Origin: Brevundimonas sp.
GTDB lineage: Bacteria; Pseudomonadota; Alphaproteobacteria; Caulobacterales; Caulobacteraceae
DNA: 64,000 nucleotides
Assembly: GCA_003248965.1 (NCBI GenBank)
Contig: QFQU01000016.1
Coordinates: forward strand, 14,686-78,685
Reading direction: 5' to 3'
Positions within the stretch are counted from its first letter, which is position 1, and each line of letters opens with the position of its first letter. This document shows positions 9,050 to 17,309 of this stretch, one piece after another. Under the pieces are notes generated by a model. The model saw nothing but the letters and a program-made list of their open reading frames with translations. It had not been told where the DNA came from and made no database searches. The position numbers were made by a program, and so were the translations under genes.

Positions 9050-9118
9050 CTGTCGTCCGGCTGGCCTTCCGACCTTTGGCGACTTTTTAAGGGGTTGGAT
9101 CGGTTATGATTGAACTGT

Positions 9119-9139
9119 CCGGAAATCTTCGAATTTCGG
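9119..9139. repeat. Imperfect inverted repeat upstream of relaxase, oriT candidate
   Basis: CCGGAAAT and ATTTCGG flank a 6-nt spacer in a locally AT-richer stretch between a strong terminator and the relaxase gene. Relaxase-recognition repeats often lie just upstream of the relaxase gene. No nic consensus is recognised, so the call is tentative. Confidence 0.3.
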
Positions 9140-9281
9140 CTGAGGGCAAGATAAAAGGGAGTGTTGGCCTGGGTCGGCTTTCTCTATGCTTTCAGCATCT
9201 TGGAGGAGAGGTCGACCAGGACCGACGACTTGCTTTGAGTTGTCTTTCTTCGGCGGATCTTCCGGGGCCGGAGCGCGGATC

Positions 9282-10523
9282 ATGTCGGTTCACCAGGCTA
9301 TTCAAACCAGGCTGTCGAGACGCGGCGGCGTCGACGACGCACAGGTCGGCGTGAGGCTTCCGACGCGACTGAAGATCGATCGTGATCCGGTCCGGCTCGG
9401 CATGATGAAGCGCCTCGCCAGCTCCCGGATGTTCGCACTCGGAAATCGGTCGGGCGTTCTTCGCGCGGCGCAGAACCGGTCGGGACGAGCCTTCCGCCTC
9501 GATGTGCGGCAGCGCGTCATCGTCAAAGCTCTGGTGTCCCGCCAAGCGGGCAAAGGCGCCGAGCGCGGCGCCGCGCTGGCGGCGCACGTCGCCTATCTCG
9601 GCCGCGCCGGCGCCGGCGCGGACGGCGCCCGGCCCGAGTTCTTCGATCGGGATCAGGACGGCGTCCAGGCCGCCGTCGAGACGAGAGGCTGGACCGATGA
9701 CCGGCACCATTTCCGCTTCATCATCTCGCCGGAGCACGGCGACCGGATCGACGATCTGCGCGGCTATGTCCGCGAGGTCATGGCCCGGGTCTCGGCGGAT
9801 CTCGGGGAGCCGCACCTGACCTGGATCGGGACCTGTCATTACGACACGGACCAGCCCCACGCGCATGTGCTCGTGCGCGGCCGCCGTGGTGACGGGCGGG
9901 ACCTGGTGATCCCGCGCGACTATATCGCCTACGGGTTCCGCGCCCGCGCGCAAGAGGTCGCACAGGAGAGGCTCGGCGACCTGGCCCGGGTCGACGCCGA
10001 GAAGCGTGTTTGGCGCGAGACGTCGGCGGATCGCTTCACCGGACTTGATCGTCGGCTCCTGGCGGCGGCGGAACCGGGCGGGACGGTCGATGACGGCGTG
10101 GGACGGAGCGACGCCTGGAACGCCCTGACCCGAGGCCGCCTCCGTCATCTGGAAGGCCTGGGTCTCGCGGTTCGCGCCGGGCGGCGTTATCGGCTCGATC
10201 CCGAGATGGAGACGAAGCTTCGGACGCTTCAGGCGCGCCGCGACATTATCCGCACCCTGAACCAGCGGCGTCTCGAGGCCGGGCGGGACGTGAGGCCGAT
10301 GGGGGCGTCGCCGGTGAAGGGACAGGTGGTGAGGACCGGATTCCACGACGAGCTGGGCGCGCATCCGTTCGTGATCGTGCGGGACAGCGACGGCGCCGAA
10401 CATTATGCGCGGCTGCGCGCTGGCGCGCCTAGACTGGACATCGGCAAGACCGTGGTGCTGGCCCCGACCGGCGCCGGCGTGGCGCAGGTGCTTAGCGGGC
10501 GCGGGACCGGGCTGGAACTGTGA
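9282..10523 (+). CDS. Relaxase/mobilization nuclease, DUF3363-like
   Basis: A 413-aa protein from ATG 9282. Residues about 75-200 carry the relaxase core. DDRHHFRFIISPEHGDR is the first conserved strand, and HYDTDQPHAHVLVRG (about 186-200) contains the HxDxxxxHxH metal-binding triad that cuts oriT. A catalytic tyrosine would be in the N-terminal part; AYLGRAG (HVAYLGR) is a candidate. The C-terminal third resembles DUF3363. Relatives I know are usually longer (about 550-700 aa), so this one is compact. It probably nicks the element DNA and is handed to the TraG coupling protein for transfer. Confidence 0.85.
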   Translation: MSVHQAIQTRLSRRGGVDDAQVGVRLPTRLKIDRDPVRLGMMKRLASSRMFALGNRSGVLRAAQNRSGRAFRLDVRQRVIVKALVSRQAGKGAERGAALAAHVAYLGRAGAGADGARPEFFDRDQDGVQAAVETRGWTDDRHHFRFIISPEHGDRIDDLRGYVREVMARVSADLGEPHLTWIGTCHYDTDQPHAHVLVRGRRGDGRDLVIPRDYIAYGFRARAQEVAQERLGDLARVDAEKRVWRETSADRFTGLDRRLLAAAEPGGTVDDGVGRSDAWNALTRGRLRHLEGLGLAVRAGRRYRLDPEMETKLRTLQARRDIIRTLNQRRLEAGRDVRPMGASPVKGQVVRTGFHDELGAHPFVIVRDSDGAEHYARLRAGAPRLDIGKTVVLAPTGAGVAQVLSGRGTGLEL

Positions 10524-10599
10524 CCGTTCCGGTTGTGTTATCCGGCGCGTTGAGTTGTATTGTTCGGCGCAGTGAACTGACGACCGAAGGGCTCCGGTA

Positions 10600-11292
10600 A
10601 TGGACAGGCGCGTTGTTTACGTCGTCACCAATGTCGATCGCTATGAGGACGGCGCGCCCACCGGACTTTGGCTGTCCGAACTGACCCATGCCTGGGATCA
10701 TTTCGCGGAGCGGGGCCTGGACCAGCGCATCATCAGTCCCGTCGGAGGCCGGTCGCCGTTGGAGCCGCGCGCGCTGAAGTGGCCTCTGTTGGACCGCTCG
10801 GCGAACGCCTGGCTGCGTGATCCTCGACAGATGGCGCGACTGGAGAGGACGCAGCGACCCGAAGACATCGATCCGGTGGACTGCGACGTGCTCTTCTTCA
10901 CGGGCGGTCACGGGGTGATGTGGGACTTTCCGGACAGTCCGGGCCTGCAGACGCTGACGCGGGCCGTGTGGGAGCGCGGCGGGATCGTCGCGGCCGTCTG
11001 TCATGGCTATTGCGCGCTGCTCAATACGCGCCTGACGACCGGGAGGCTGCTGGTTATGGATCGCATGGTTACCGGCTTCTCGTGGGCTGAGGAGGTGTTT
11101 GCCGGCGTCGCGGGCCGGATGCCCTACAACGCTGAAGCCGAGATGAGGCGGCGCGGCGCGATCTATCTTAAGGGGCTGCTGCCCTTCGGGCCTCATGTGG
11201 TCGCGGACGGATTACTGATCACAGGTCAGAACCCGGGATCGGCCAAGGCGACCGCGCGCAAGGTGACGGCGTTGCTGGACACAGCCGCCTGA
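10600..11292 (+). CDS. DJ-1/PfpI family (Hsp31-like) class I glutamine amidotransferase-like protein
   Basis: A 230-aa protein with the DJ-1/PfpI layout: N-terminal VVYVVTNVDRYEDG..TGLWLSELTHAW, DVLFFTGGHGVMWDFP, and the nucleophile elbow GGIVAAVCHGYCALLN with the reactive cysteine in AVCHG. Family members act as glyoxalase III/deglycase-type stress proteins. It stands alone, 76 nt after the relaxase, with no pathway partner. It is likely accessory cargo against reactive carbonyls or general stress; substrate unknown. Confidence 0.85.
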   Translation: MDRRVVYVVTNVDRYEDGAPTGLWLSELTHAWDHFAERGLDQRIISPVGGRSPLEPRALKWPLLDRSANAWLRDPRQMARLERTQRPEDIDPVDCDVLFFTGGHGVMWDFPDSPGLQTLTRAVWERGGIVAAVCHGYCALLNTRLTTGRLLVMDRMVTGFSWAEEVFAGVAGRMPYNAEAEMRRRGAIYLKGLLPFGPHVVADGLLITGQNPGSAKATARKVTALLDTAA

Positions 11293-11478
11293 GCGGATTC
11301 GGCCGTCGGCAGTTTCGATCAGGACGGCTAGAACTGCGATGCCCCGCCTGAGGCTAATGGCTTGCGCAGGCCTCGAACGCTGACATCATGATCCGGAACG
11401 CTGCGGCTGCGGAGGCTTCGTCGGTCGATCTGGAGCGGCTGCAACTTTCAGTGTCGAGCGCGAACGCCGGGGAGTCTG

Positions 11479-11919
11479 ATGTTCGACCGGGAACCAGTGG
11501 AGAAGGGCGACGGCGATCGCCGGACCAATCCCGTGGATGTGCACGTCGGCGGCCGGATCGCTCATCGCCGGCGCAGCCTGGGACTCAGCCAGAGCGACCT
11601 TGGTCAGGCGCTCGGGCTCACGTTCCAGCAGATCCAGAAATACGAGCGCGGCGCCAATCGCGTCTCCGCGTCCAAGCTCTGGGAAGCGGCGGGTTTCCTC
11701 GGTGTGCCGGTCAGCTATTTATTTGAGGGCCTGGCGCAGACCGATGGGGCGAAAGCGGAAACGAAGGGGGCCTTCCGCCACGAGGCTCACCCTGATGATC
11801 GAGCGCCTGGCCGCGCGCCTGGGTCCGGAGCAGCAGCGCCTGATCCGGGATTTGTTGCGTTGTCTGCTGCCGACTTTTTCATCGCAGATCCGGGACGAGG
11901 AGGCGCGTTAACCAGCTGA
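11479..11919 (+). CDS. XRE-family regulator, possible 3' frameshift
   Basis: A 146-aa protein with a clear Cro/C1 helix-turn-helix: HVGGRIAHRRRSLGLSQSDLGQALGLTFQQIQKYERGANRVSASKLWEAAGFLGVPVSYLFEG split over residues about 22-84. After residue about 100 the frame becomes a low-complexity Ala/Gly/Pro/Asp string. Another frame (from about 11,793 to 11,911) reads MIERLAARLGPEQQRLIRDL, which looks like the normal helical tail of such regulators. A frameshift or a separate mini-ORF is therefore possible. Proteins of this group are often found near lasso or quorum genes, but no target is visible. Confidence 0.75.
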   Translation: MFDREPVEKGDGDRRTNPVDVHVGGRIAHRRRSLGLSQSDLGQALGLTFQQIQKYERGANRVSASKLWEAAGFLGVPVSYLFEGLAQTDGAKAETKGAFRHEAHPDDRAPGRAPGSGAAAPDPGFVALSAADFFIADPGRGGALTS

Positions 11920-11937
11920 GCCGCCTGCCGCGCGATC

Positions 11938-12147
11938 TCACTGCAGGAGCCGCGCTGGCGGCACGTCCAGAACCTCGGCCAAACGGCCCAACAGCCGAAC
12001 GGACGGATTACGGACGCCGCGTTCCAAGTCGCTAAGGTAGCTCCGCTTTGTCCCCGCACGGAATGCTAACTCTTCCTGCGACAGCCCGGCGGCGCGTAGG
12101 AGGGTTTGGAGGTTTCTCGCTAGCAGGGTGACAGCATCTGTCGGCAT
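11938..12147 (-). CDS. Small XRE-family DNA-binding protein (1 of 3)
   Basis: 69 aa, essentially one Cro/C1-type helix-turn-helix: NLQTLLRAAGLSQEELAFRAG then SYLSDLERGVRNPSVRLLGRLAEVL. It is the second gene of a leftward pair, 7 nt after the neighbouring XRE gene, so the two are probably co-transcribed. No dimerisation domain is added. It may act as a phage-type repressor for the element or the adjacent cargo; inferred. Confidence 0.8.
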   Translation of the reverse strand: MPTDAVTLLARNLQTLLRAAGLSQEELAFRAGTKRSYLSDLERGVRNPSVRLLGRLAEVLDVPPARLLQ

Positions 12148-12154
12148 CTAGCGG

Positions 12155-12364
12155 TCAACGTTCGCGGAAGAGCTCTATGGCTTTAACGCCCAAGGCTTTG
12201 GCAATCCGCTCCACGACATCCAAGGTGGGATTTCGCTCGCCGCGCTGGAGTTGGCCCATATAGCTATATGAGAGTCCTACGTCGGTCGCGAGCCCCTCGA
12301 TCGTGAGCTTCTTCTCAAGCCGAATCCGGCGGACGTTGCGCCCAAAAGTCTCCGTCAAACTCAT
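12155..12364 (-). CDS. Small XRE-family DNA-binding protein (2 of 3)
   Basis: 69 aa and closely similar to the 12,472-12,687 protein. Both share the FGRNVRRxR start, a T-I-E-x-L-A helix, VGLSYSYMGxLxRGxRNPTL and a C-terminal VxE helix. A box nearly identical to that before its paralogue lies 36 nt upstream of ATG (12,400-12,413). It is the first gene of a two-gene leftward operon. It is likely an autoregulated repressor; the paralogues may compete for the same operator. Confidence 0.82.
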   Translation of the reverse strand: MSLTETFGRNVRRIRLEKKLTIEGLATDVGLSYSYMGQLQRGERNPTLDVVERIAKALGVKAIELFRER

Positions 12365-12399
12365 TCATACAGGCACACGCAAAGAGCGTCGGGCAGCCA

Positions 12400-12413
12400 G
12401 TCACCATAGTAAC
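12400..12413. promoter_or_regulatory. Operator-like box, copy 2 (degenerate)
   Basis: GTCACCATAGTAAC differs at two positions from the perfect palindrome at 12,723-12,736. The flanks also match (GCCA before, CATT.CGAC after). It is placed 36 nt before an XRE start codon, as in the other copy, and overlaps a TATAGT-like -10. Confidence 0.7.
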
Positions 12414-12471
12414 CATTGCGACTTATGGCTCTGCGAGTTGAGCCGCTGGGGCATGCCGCGTTGTCAGGGAA

Positions 12472-12687
12472 TCAGACGCGAGATTCGGCCAAAAGGGCCG
12501 TTGGCGGCGTTTCAAGGACGACGGCGAGATTTTCCACGACGCGCAGCGTTGGATTTCTCTTCCCCCGTTCAAGCTCTCCCATGTAGCTGTAGGACAGGCC
12601 CACGGCGTCAGCCAAGGCCTCGATTGTCATGCCTTTTTTCTGTCTTGCACGACGTACGTTCCGCCCAAAGATTCTCGTAAGCGCCAT
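12472..12687 (-). CDS. Small XRE-family DNA-binding protein (3 of 3)
   Basis: 71 aa with a single Cro/C1 helix-turn-helix (FGRNVRRARQKKGMTIEALA, then SYSYMGELERGKRNPTLRV). It is paralogous to the gene at 12,155-12,364. It is divergent from the ECF sigma gene of the lasso-receptor operon, and a perfect 14-bp palindrome lies between the two genes, 36 nt from this start and 65 nt from the sigma start. The arrangement suggests it controls itself and possibly the sigma/FecR/receptor operon; this is inference. Confidence 0.83.
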   Translation of the reverse strand: MALTRIFGRNVRRARQKKGMTIEALADAVGLSYSYMGELERGKRNPTLRVVENLAVVLETPPTALLAESRV

Positions 12688-12722
12688 AGCCGCAGGCGGC
12701 GCCCATCGTACATTTTGGGCCA

Positions 12723-12736
12723 GTCACTATAGTGAC
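12723..12736. promoter_or_regulatory. Operator: perfect 14-bp palindrome between xre and ECF sigma genes
   Basis: GTCACTATAGTGAC reads the same on both strands and contains TATAGT, so a repressor here would cover a -10 element. A close copy precedes the second xre gene. It is the only perfect palindrome of this size seen in the divergent region. Confidence 0.75.
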
Positions 12737-12801
12737 CATTCCGACGGTGGTTTACGCTCAGCCCTCCCTTGATTTGGAGGGCGAAGTCCTCGGAGCGACG
12801 C

Positions 12802-13296
12802 GTGGATGACGGAGTCGATAGTGTCGAAGGCCGGTTCGAGGATCGCCTCACGGCTTTGGAACGTCGTTACGGCGCATGGTTGCGGCGTACCCTTCGGAGA
12901 AGGTTTGGGCAGAATGAATGCGACGACCTGTCCCAAGAGACGTGGCTTCGCGTGGCTTCAAGCAAATCTCTTGACGGTCTCCGATACCCGAAAGCCTTCC
13001 TGTTACGGATCGCCGTGAATCTGGCTTGCAACGCAAGGCGCCGACGTGAGCTGGCGTGCAGGGCGGAAGCCGCAGCGTCGGTTCACGATCGGGTTGATGC
13101 TGACCAAACCGATCGATTGATGTTGCTGGAGACCATCCTGAGCTTGCCAGAATCCGTGAGAGATGTCTTTTTATTGTCCCGGATCGACGGTCTGACGAAC
13201 GCCCAGATCGCCGACAGACTGGGGATTTCCCCCAAGACTGTGGAAGGGCGCATGACCCGGGCCTTGGCCCACTGCGCCGCCCAGCTCCGGCGCTAG
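12802..13296 (+). CDS. ECF sigma factor, FecI-like
   Basis: 164 aa from GTG 12,802, chosen for GGAG 6 nt upstream; a TTG at 12,769 is the alternative. Sigma region 2 is seen as LERRYGAWLRRTLRRRFGQ..CDDLSQETWLRV. Region 4 is LPESVRDVFLLSRIDGLTNA followed by QIADRLGISPKTVEGRMTRAL. The FecR-like gene begins 2 nt after its stop, followed by a TonB receptor with an STN domain, the standard cell-surface signalling trio. It probably drives the receptor/isopeptidase operon when the receptor binds ligand, here most likely the lasso peptide. Confidence 0.9.
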   Translation: MDDGVDSVEGRFEDRLTALERRYGAWLRRTLRRRFGQNECDDLSQETWLRVASSKSLDGLRYPKAFLLRIAVNLACNARRRRELACRAEAAASVHDRVDADQTDRLMLLETILSLPESVRDVFLLSRIDGLTNAQIADRLGISPKTVEGRMTRALAHCAAQLRR

Positions 13297-13297
13297 G

Positions 13298-14284
13298 ATG
13301 GGGCGCGACATGGCCAACCCGACGATGCGGGTTGAAGCGGCGGAGAAGGAGGCGGCGGCGTGGCACGTCCGCCTCGGCACGACCTCGATCGAGACACGTA
13401 CCATCGAGGAATTCTTCGAATGGCGGGCCAAGCCCGGCAACGCCCAGGCGTACAGCCGGGTCGACCGCGTATGGCGCGAGAGCCGGGGTCTTGGACCCGA
13501 CCCCGCGCTCGCCGAGGCCCTGGACGGAGCCCGTCGCCGGAGCCGGGTGAGCCCGGCGTCGGGGCGTCGGTCCGTTCTGTTCGGCGGTCTGGCCGTGGCC
13601 ACGGCGCTGGCGTTGATGGTGGGCGGCTCCTGGTTCTGGACCGACAGAAATGCCTTCGCCACAAGGGTCGGCGAGCAGCGGGTTATCCCGCTCGGCGACG
13701 GATCGAGCCTGAGCCTGGATACGAACTCAAGGGTGCGCGTCCGCTTCACGGACGATCAGCGGCGGATCGACCTCCTGGAAGGTCAGGCGCTCTTCAATGT
13801 GGCGCATGACGCCGGGCGTCCCTTCGTGGTGTTCGCCGGCGATACCCGGGTCACGGCCGTGGGAACGGTTTTCGACGTGCGCAGGGCAGGGGAGGGGGTT
13901 CGTGTCACTCTCGTGTCTGGCGTGATCGACGTCCAGTCCGACCAGGCGCCGTCGCCGCCCCGTCGCATCGCCGCCGGTCAGCAGGTGCGGGTCTCCGGTG
14001 CGAGGATCGATACGCGCGCGGTCGACGTCGAGGCGGAAACCAGCTGGGCCACGGGCCAGCTCGTCTTCACCGATATCCCGCTGGCGCAGGCGGTGGCCGA
14101 GATGAACCGTTACCTGACCGAAAAGATCGAGATCGACGACCCCGCCATCCGGTCGGTGGCCGTCAACGGCGTCTTCCGCACCGGTGACCGCGACGCGTTT
14201 GTGGCCGCGTCTTCGGATGTCATGGGATTACGGGCTGTTCCAAAGGCGGACGGATCGGTCGGGCTCTCCCGGCGCAGAAATTAA
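13298..14284 (+). CDS. FecR-type anti-sigma/sigma regulator, inner membrane
   Basis: 328 aa. The N-terminal DUF4880-like cytoplasmic part (AAAWHVRLGTTSIETRTIEEF, W at WRESRG) is followed by a membrane helix at about 91-110 (SVLFGGLAVATALALMVGGS). A periplasmic FecR domain comes next (VIPLGDGSSLSLDTNSRVRV, GQALFNVAHDAGRPFVVFAG, VTAVGTVFDVR). The C-terminal STN-like end is DIPLAQAVAEMNRYL. It would pass the receptor's signal to the sigma factor encoded 2 nt upstream. ATG 13,310 is an alternative start. Confidence 0.9.
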   Translation: MGRDMANPTMRVEAAEKEAAAWHVRLGTTSIETRTIEEFFEWRAKPGNAQAYSRVDRVWRESRGLGPDPALAEALDGARRRSRVSPASGRRSVLFGGLAVATALALMVGGSWFWTDRNAFATRVGEQRVIPLGDGSSLSLDTNSRVRVRFTDDQRRIDLLEGQALFNVAHDAGRPFVVFAGDTRVTAVGTVFDVRRAGEGVRVTLVSGVIDVQSDQAPSPPRRIAAGQQVRVSGARIDTRAVDVEAETSWATGQLVFTDIPLAQAVAEMNRYLTEKIEIDDPAIRSVAVNGVFRTGDRDAFVAASSDVMGLRAVPKADGSVGLSRRRN

Positions 14285-14366
14285 TTCGGGACGCCGAGAG
14301 GGTTAGCCCCGGTCTCGATGGTCTCTCTCTTCAGCGCCACTGGGGGCGTCGAGGGGAAACCAGTCT

Positions 14367-17300
14367 ATGAGCCGTTCCTATCTGCTGTCCGGCGCCGCCG
14401 CGGTCGCCTGCATCGTCTCCGCGAGCTCACCGGCGTGCGCTCAGTCCGTGCGGGAGTTTCGGATTCCGCCCGGACCGATGAGCGAGGCGTTGACGGCCTT
14501 CGGGCGGCAATCCGGTCACCAGATCTTCTTCACCTCTGACACGGTGGCGGGCCTGCGGTCGCCCGGCGTCAGCGGTCGGCTGGAGACGGGCGCGGCCTTG
14601 GACCGGCTTCTGGCAGGGTCTGGCCTGACATGGACGCAGAGCCGGCCTGGGGTCTTCGCGGTGCAGCGGGCCGGCATGGCGAGTGTCGACGAGGCGGTCG
14701 AGATCGATGAAGTCATCGTAACGGGAACGCTGCTGCGGTCGTCGGGAGATTTGGCATCGCCCGTGGTTCAACTGGACCGGGATGCGCTGGATGGAACCGG
14801 TCGTGGGACTGTCGCCGACATTCTCGTTTCCTTACCTCAGAATTACGCCGGCACGTCCACGCCGGTGAGCCAAGCCACGCTCGCTGATGCCGGCACCTCG
14901 AACGATGTCTACGCCACCGGGGTGAACCTTCGCGGTCTCGGGGCGGCGTCCACGCTGGTTCTCGTGAATGGTCGTCGGCTCGCAGGAACCGGGTCTCGTG
15001 CGGAGTTCGCCGACGTCTCGGCCCTTCCGTCGGCGGCCGTCGACAGGGTCGATGTACTTCTGGACGGCGCATCTGCGCTTTACGGGTCCGATGCGGTCGC
15101 GGGCGTTGTGAACGTGATCATGCGGCGATCCGTGGACGGACAGGAGACGCGAGCACGCGTCTCCGCCGCGGAAGGCGGTGCAGAGGACGTCCAAGTCTCG
15201 CACCTCATAGGTCGTAACTGGGGATCGGGCGCAGCCTACCTGGCCTATGAATATCAATCCGCCAACGCGTTGAGCGGTTCGGACCGAAGCGTCACGGCGG
15301 ATGGAGATCTGCGACCCTTCGGTGGGAGTGACCGCCGTGGTTTCTACAGCGCGCCCGGCAATATTCTCGCGCTTAACCCCGCGACATCTGCGTTCGAAGT
15401 CCAGTACGCGATCCGCCCACCGACCGGTGGAACGGCGCAGACCCCCGGCGACTTCGCGGCAGGCCAGAGCAATCTTCAATCCCCGCTCGCCGGTATCGAT
15501 CTTCTGCCTGCACTCGAACGCCACAGCGCGTATGCGCGCATCCGGCAATCGATAGGCGAACGGCTCGAGTTGACCGGGGACATCCGTTACAGCCTTCGAA
15601 CGACGGAGTCGGCAACGGCGGCCGCCGCGGGGATCTTCAATGTCACACAAGCCAATCCGTGGTTCGTGTCGCCGAACGGCGCTTCATCGCACACCGTGGC
15701 GTATTCTTTCCTTCGGGATATAGGGCCAGCGCGGAGCTCGACCGAATCCGAGAGCTTGGGCTTGACTATCGGTGCGCGTTACGACGTTTCGCCGACTTGG
15801 TCGGTCGAGGCCTACGTGGCCGACGCTTGGGAACTGGCGGACTTCGGCGTAAGCAACCGCGTCAACACTCGGTTCCTGTCGGAAGCCTTGGGGAACATCC
15901 CAGACGACCCGGCAACGCCCTTCCGTGCTGCAGTAGATGGTTACTTCAACCTCTTCGGAGACGGCAGCGCCAACGCCCAGGCTGTGTCGGACTTCATCGG
16001 CAGCGGCTACGGTGTTGTCCGGAATCGTAGCCGCGCAAGTTCGGCGAACCTGCTTGTGCAGGGACCTCTTTGGCGTCTTCCGGGAGGTGATATCTCGTTG
16101 GCTGTCGGAGGCCAGGCGAGACGAGAGGCGTTTGAGACCGAGGGCGAGACCTTCCTGACGGCAGCCGCGCCCCGTTTTATCTCCAGCCCCGACCGATCTC
16201 GAGCGATCTCCGCAGTGTTCGCCGAGGCGCGCATTCCGATTGTGGGACCGGACAATGAAAGAGCCGGGATCCGGCGCCTGGAGCTTTCTGTCGCGACCCG
16301 GTTCGAGGACTACGATGATTTCGGTTCGACAACCAATCCGAAGCTTGGCTTGATCTGGTCGCCGGACGAGCAGATCACCATGCGGACATCTTGGGGGACG
16401 TCCTTCCGCGCCGCAGCGCTCACGCAGCTGTTCGACCAGTTCGGCGTGTCCCCGGCCTTTTTGGATCGGGCCGATGGGGCGGAGGCGTTGATCCTCATGC
16501 TGTACGGTGGCAACCCCGATCTGCAGCCTGAGACCTCAGAAACCTTTACGCTCGGCTTCGACTATCGCCCGACCAGAGGGCCGAGGCTCGGGGTCAACTT
16601 TTTCACGACCAGTTTCGATGACCGCATCGCGCAGCCCGTGAACGCCAACTTCGACGGGGCGCTCATCGACCCCACGCTCCGTCCCTTCGTGACCTTCGTC
16701 GATCCGGTCAACAGCTCCGCCGACCGCGCACTCATCGAGAGCTTCTCGGACGCTCCCGGATTTTCCAGCCTCTTCCCGGTCACAGCGTACGGCGCTGTGG
16801 TGGATACACGCTGGGTCAACACTGGCGCGGTGCGTGTCAGCGGTCTGGACGTACAGGCAGGTCACGGTTGGGAGATCAGCAACGGTCGTCTCGCGCTCGA
16901 CCTGACAGCGTCCTGGATTTTGGACTACGAAAGCCAGACGACGCCGACAGCGCCCATTGAGGAGGTCGCCGGCCTCGTAGGTTACCCGACGGACCTGAGA
17001 GCGCGGACCGGTGCGACTTGGTCGCGTGACGGCGTCGCGGTCGGGCTTCATTGGAACCATGTGGCCGGCAGCAAAGATCGGGCCGGCAACCGCCTCTCGG
17101 CCTGGAATACGATTGACGCAACGGCCGGGTGGACTTCGGACCTGGCCGGCGCGCCCGGCGTCCAGGTTCAGCTTGCCGTCCAAAATCTGCTCAACGAAGC
17201 GCCGCCGTTCTACGACGCCCCGACTGGTTTGGGGTTCGATCCCGGTCAAGCCAGCATCTTGGGACGCGTGATCTCCCTGCAACTGACGCGACGCTGGTGA
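14367..17300 (+). CDS. TonB-dependent receptor with STN signalling domain, lasso-cluster type
   Basis: 977 aa. A signal peptide is cleaved near ACAQ|S (residue 26). The STN domain covers about 27-90 (REFRIPPGPMSEALTAFGRQ). A TonB-box-like segment is IDEVIVTG. The plug domain covers about 115-250 (STLVLVNGRRLAG, DRVDVLLDGASALYGSDAVAGVVNVIM). A 22-strand barrel follows, ending in LQLTRRW with the expected terminal aromatic. With FecR and the ECF factor upstream and the isopeptidase 9 nt downstream it fits the receptor of isopeptidase-type lasso clusters, importing or sensing the peptide. Base composition is visibly less GC-rich than the transfer genes. Confidence 0.92.
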   Translation: MSRSYLLSGAAAVACIVSASSPACAQSVREFRIPPGPMSEALTAFGRQSGHQIFFTSDTVAGLRSPGVSGRLETGAALDRLLAGSGLTWTQSRPGVFAVQRAGMASVDEAVEIDEVIVTGTLLRSSGDLASPVVQLDRDALDGTGRGTVADILVSLPQNYAGTSTPVSQATLADAGTSNDVYATGVNLRGLGAASTLVLVNGRRLAGTGSRAEFADVSALPSAAVDRVDVLLDGASALYGSDAVAGVVNVIMRRSVDGQETRARVSAAEGGAEDVQVSHLIGRNWGSGAAYLAYEYQSANALSGSDRSVTADGDLRPFGGSDRRGFYSAPGNILALNPATSAFEVQYAIRPPTGGTAQTPGDFAAGQSNLQSPLAGIDLLPALERHSAYARIRQSIGERLELTGDIRYSLRTTESATAAAAGIFNVTQANPWFVSPNGASSHTVAYSFLRDIGPARSSTESESLGLTIGARYDVSPTWSVEAYVADAWELADFGVSNRVNTRFLSEALGNIPDDPATPFRAAVDGYFNLFGDGSANAQAVSDFIGSGYGVVRNRSRASSANLLVQGPLWRLPGGDISLAVGGQARREAFETEGETFLTAAAPRFISSPDRSRAISAVFAEARIPIVGPDNERAGIRRLELSVATRFEDYDDFGSTTNPKLGLIWSPDEQITMRTSWGTSFRAAALTQLFDQFGVSPAFLDRADGAEALILMLYGGNPDLQPETSETFTLGFDYRPTRGPRLGVNFFTTSFDDRIAQPVNANFDGALIDPTLRPFVTFVDPVNSSADRALIESFSDAPGFSSLFPVTAYGAVVDTRWVNTGAVRVSGLDVQAGHGWEISNGRLALDLTASWILDYESQTTPTAPIEEVAGLVGYPTDLRARTGATWSRDGVAVGLHWNHVAGSKDRAGNRLSAWNTIDATAGWTSDLAGAPGVQVQLAVQNLLNEAPPFYDAPTGLGFDPGQASILGRVISLQLTRRW

Positions 17301-17309
17301 GTATCCGAA

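Noticed and set aside
9106..9354. 82-aa ORF before the relaxase
   Set aside because: No family features or ribosome site, and it runs into the relaxase gene; the region is better read as an oriT/promoter area.
11938..12687. Three small XRE genes considered as antitoxins of type II toxin pairs
   Set aside because: No toxin-sized partner gene adjoins any of them; their shared operator fits a repressor circuit better.
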